Shown: piece after piece, positions 61,921-64,000 of the stretch | How the letters are laid out: every line of letters begins with the position of its first letter | Numbering within the stretch: the first letter of the stretch is position 1 | Notes under the pieces: model-generated | Told to the model about the DNA's origin: nothing | Seen by the model: the letters and a program-made list of their open reading frames with translations, nothing else | The model's database searches: none | Program-made: the position numbers and the translations under genes | Origin: Asterias rubens | Taxonomy: Eukaryota > Echinodermata > Asteroidea > Forcipulatida > Asteriidae | Reading direction: 5' to 3' | Assembly (NCBI RefSeq): GCF_902459465.1 | Contig: NC_047082.1 | Coordinates: 12,026,545 to 12,090,544, forward strand | DNA: 64,000 nt

Positions 61921-62513
61921 GAAACTTACCGATCTAATGCTTCAGAAGTTGCACATAGCCCTACCCCTACACTTGGAATTGGACAAACGTGTAGAACTCT
62001 CTGCACACGTTCGTCCTAGAAAGAAAAAAATACCCAAATCCATGCTTTGTGTACAAACATGTGGACACGCGTCTGGGAACTACAAAGAATAATTCCCAGA
62101 CGCGTGTCCATAAATGTTTGGACACCAAGCGCGGATTGGGTATATTTTCTTTCCAGGACAAACGTGTGCATTGTGCAGATGATTCTACACAATTGTCCTG
62201 GGAAAAAAATACGCACACGGTCGGGGACAATCGGCATTAGTAGTGTAGCTGTAAAAAAAAGAGAGGAAGTTGAAAAAATTCACACTCAAAATTCATTTGA
62301 CTTTTACTCAAAACCTGTGATTGTGATTGTGATACCTATTTGAACAAGTCTAAGTGTAGGGCTATCTGCAACTTCTGAAGCATTAGATCAGTAAGTTTCA
62401 TGATGCAGATCATTTTTTCAAGGAAGCGAAAGATTTTTATATCAGTGACAGTGGTGCTGGGGCAAAGGATACGGAGTGGATTGGACCGATTTACACGATA
62501 TGGGGCTAGGCGT
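61825..62513. repeat. Inverted duplication with palindromic spacer
   Basis: 61825-61970 and 62350-62513 are inverted copies of about 150 bases with minor differences. The spacer itself is folded: TGGACACGCGTCTGGGAA and its exact complement lie either side of 62085. Confidence 0.85.
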
Positions 62514-62549
62514 ACATGTACACCCCTGAATCCCCTGATGTTACCTTAC

Positions 62550-62746
62550 CCCAAGACGAAGAGGTGCCATTTATTGACACAACCTGTTCTCGATCTCTCA
62601 TGAACGCACTTATCCTGATCCAGTTTGCCGTGTCCCCTCTGTACCGTAGAATTGGAGCTTCAGCTTGGCTGACAGGCGATGGTGAAGCACATGCTAAAGC
62701 CTACCTAGGATTAGGAATATCACATCAGTTTGAGCCCCAAAAATAA
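62550..62746 (+). CDS. Unidentified ORF or terminal exon
   Basis: About 65 codons end at 62744-62746 and read like real protein: DEEVPFIDTTCSRSLMNALI, then LIQFAVSPLYRRIGASAWLT, then GDGEAHAKAYLGLGISHQFE. AKAYLGLG resembles a TPR-type helix. A possible splice acceptor (pyrimidines then CCCCAAG) lies near 62550. A GTAAGT donor at about 62391 upstream is out of phase with it, so I could not join them. I do not recognise the family. It may be the last exon of a plus-strand gene that begins outside what I can see, or a relic carried by a mobile element. Confidence 0.4.
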
Positions 62747-63845
62747 CTCTTATGTACCAATAAATGCCAATTAAATGCACACATAAAACCCACAAAGTAT
62801 CAGCACCGGTACATCACATCTTTAAACGAAATATTGAGTAGCTAAACTGATTCTAAAGTTTCCTAATTGCATAATAATTACTTACTATTTCATGAAGAAA
62901 ACAACCCCATCACGTTGGCGTGACGCCATTTTTGTTGTAGTAACATCAGTACGCAGGCGCAAACTGACGTAATTTTGTTGACTCATGATGTGTGTGGGTT
63001 CCTTACAACCACGCTTGACAACACGCACAATATTGAAGTTATTGATAGGGTCAACAGACTAAACAATTATAATAGATACAGGTTTGCTTGCGGTGATTAT
63101 CATTACTGTATTATTTTAAAATTACATCACTCATTAAATTTATGTGGCTGGTTGTTTAGAGATGTTTTGTATTAAGTTCCCCCCATGGAATTAATTTTGT
63201 ATGATACAGCCAAATAATGACAAAATAAGTGGAATGTAATTTATGTGGCTGGTTGTTTAGAGGTGTTTTGTATTAGGTCCCCCCCATTAAACTAATATTT
63301 TATGATACAGCCAAATAATGACAAAATAAGTGGGACATTATGCCACTATAAGCACGCAATGATGATGCACGCTAACCGCAGACACTATAGCAAGCTTCCG
63401 TAAACAATGTGACGTCATAGACGCTTGACCAATTAGAACGCAATATGCTAATGAGCGGACGCTTATTGCCAGCGGACAGTTTTTGTCATGACACCTGTAT
63501 ATATTTTTAAGACTCACAAACCAAAGTGAATTTCACATATTATGTATATTGTGTGACAACAAAACGGACTATTGACTATAAATTGTCATAATAACTCAAG
63601 GATGCAGTAGGCTTTATGAGCCCCGCCGGCAAATTTATAATTTATATTCAGTGCCCATTCTCCGTCTACGTCTCCTTTGGGGCGGAACACAATTGCGCAA
63701 GTAACTTGAATCAAACAGCTATTATAAAACCCATATCTTTTATTCATTTGTTTATTTATTTTTCTTCTCCATACATTTCTGTACTAAAACAAATTGAGGA
63801 CTCGTCATAGATCGGCAAACAGTGCTTGGTGGGTTTCACAAAGAG
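62747..63845. other. Intergenic stretch at the right end
   Basis: A tandem duplication of about 98 bases lies at 63136-63331 (units start TTTATGTGGCTGGTTGTTTA). No gene recognised. Confidence 0.5.
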
Positions 63846-64000
63846 TAAAAGGCAGTGGACACTATTGGTAATTGTCAAAGACTAGCCTTCACAGTTGGTG
63901 TATCTCAACATATGCATAAAATAACAAACCTGTGAAAATTTGAACTCAGTCGGTCATCGAACTTGCGAGATAGTAATGAAAGAAAAAACATCCTTGTCAC
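63846..64000. mobile_element. TTAA-family B copy, cut by the window end
   Basis: AAAGGCAGTGGACACTATTG onward matches the left half of family B. Confidence 0.75.

Overview
This is animal nuclear DNA: multi-exon genes with GT-AG introns, long introns, tRNA-derived SINEs, decayed non-LTR retrotransposons and an extreme load of short foldback (palindromic) elements. Protein similarity, the TTAGGG-like tract and the style of the repeats suggest a deuterostome invertebrate, most likely an echinoderm and perhaps a sea star. That placement is inference from memory, not a database match.

Six protein-coding genes can be assembled exon by exon with matching splice phases. From left to right: a NIPAL2/NIPAL3-like magnesium transporter (minus strand, 309-21746, its 3' end lies outside the window); ERICH1 (minus, 25311-30593); EOLA1, an ASCH-domain protein (plus, 31506-32741); NFYC, the gamma subunit of the CCAAT-binding factor NF-Y (minus, 33970-41662); LAPTM4, a lysosomal four-pass membrane protein (minus, 47373-54457); and OSER1 (minus, 57350-58899). 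ERICH1 and EOLA1 are divergent, about 0.9 kb apart. EOLA1 and NFYC converge, 1.2 kb apart. These are unrelated housekeeping genes with no shared pathway. The NIPAL2 and LAPTM4 linkage may be ancient, because LAPTM4B and NIPAL2 are neighbours in human.

The rest is mostly repeats. At least six families of roughly 330-400 bp foldback elements begin and end in TTAA (named B, C, D, E and others here), and several are chained end to end through a shared TTAA. Other foldbacks are the 110-130 bp 'GGCGCCATACGG' family (three copies), the TAGTTGCGATAAC family with 8-9 bp target duplications, a family with 'GGGCCCAATTTCATAG' ends, and several single hairpins. Two SINE families have tRNA-like heads, one clearly from tRNA-Leu. 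The region 60.0-62.8 kb holds a broken reverse-transcriptase gene, a degenerate GGTACGAAGTG array, a 690 bp inverted duplication and an unidentified ORF.

Nothing resembles a CRISPR array, operon or defence system. The most interesting signals are a cluster of seven CCAAT boxes beside NFYC itself, the nested foldbacks with readable insertion histories, and a foldback whose centre has grown into a minisatellite.
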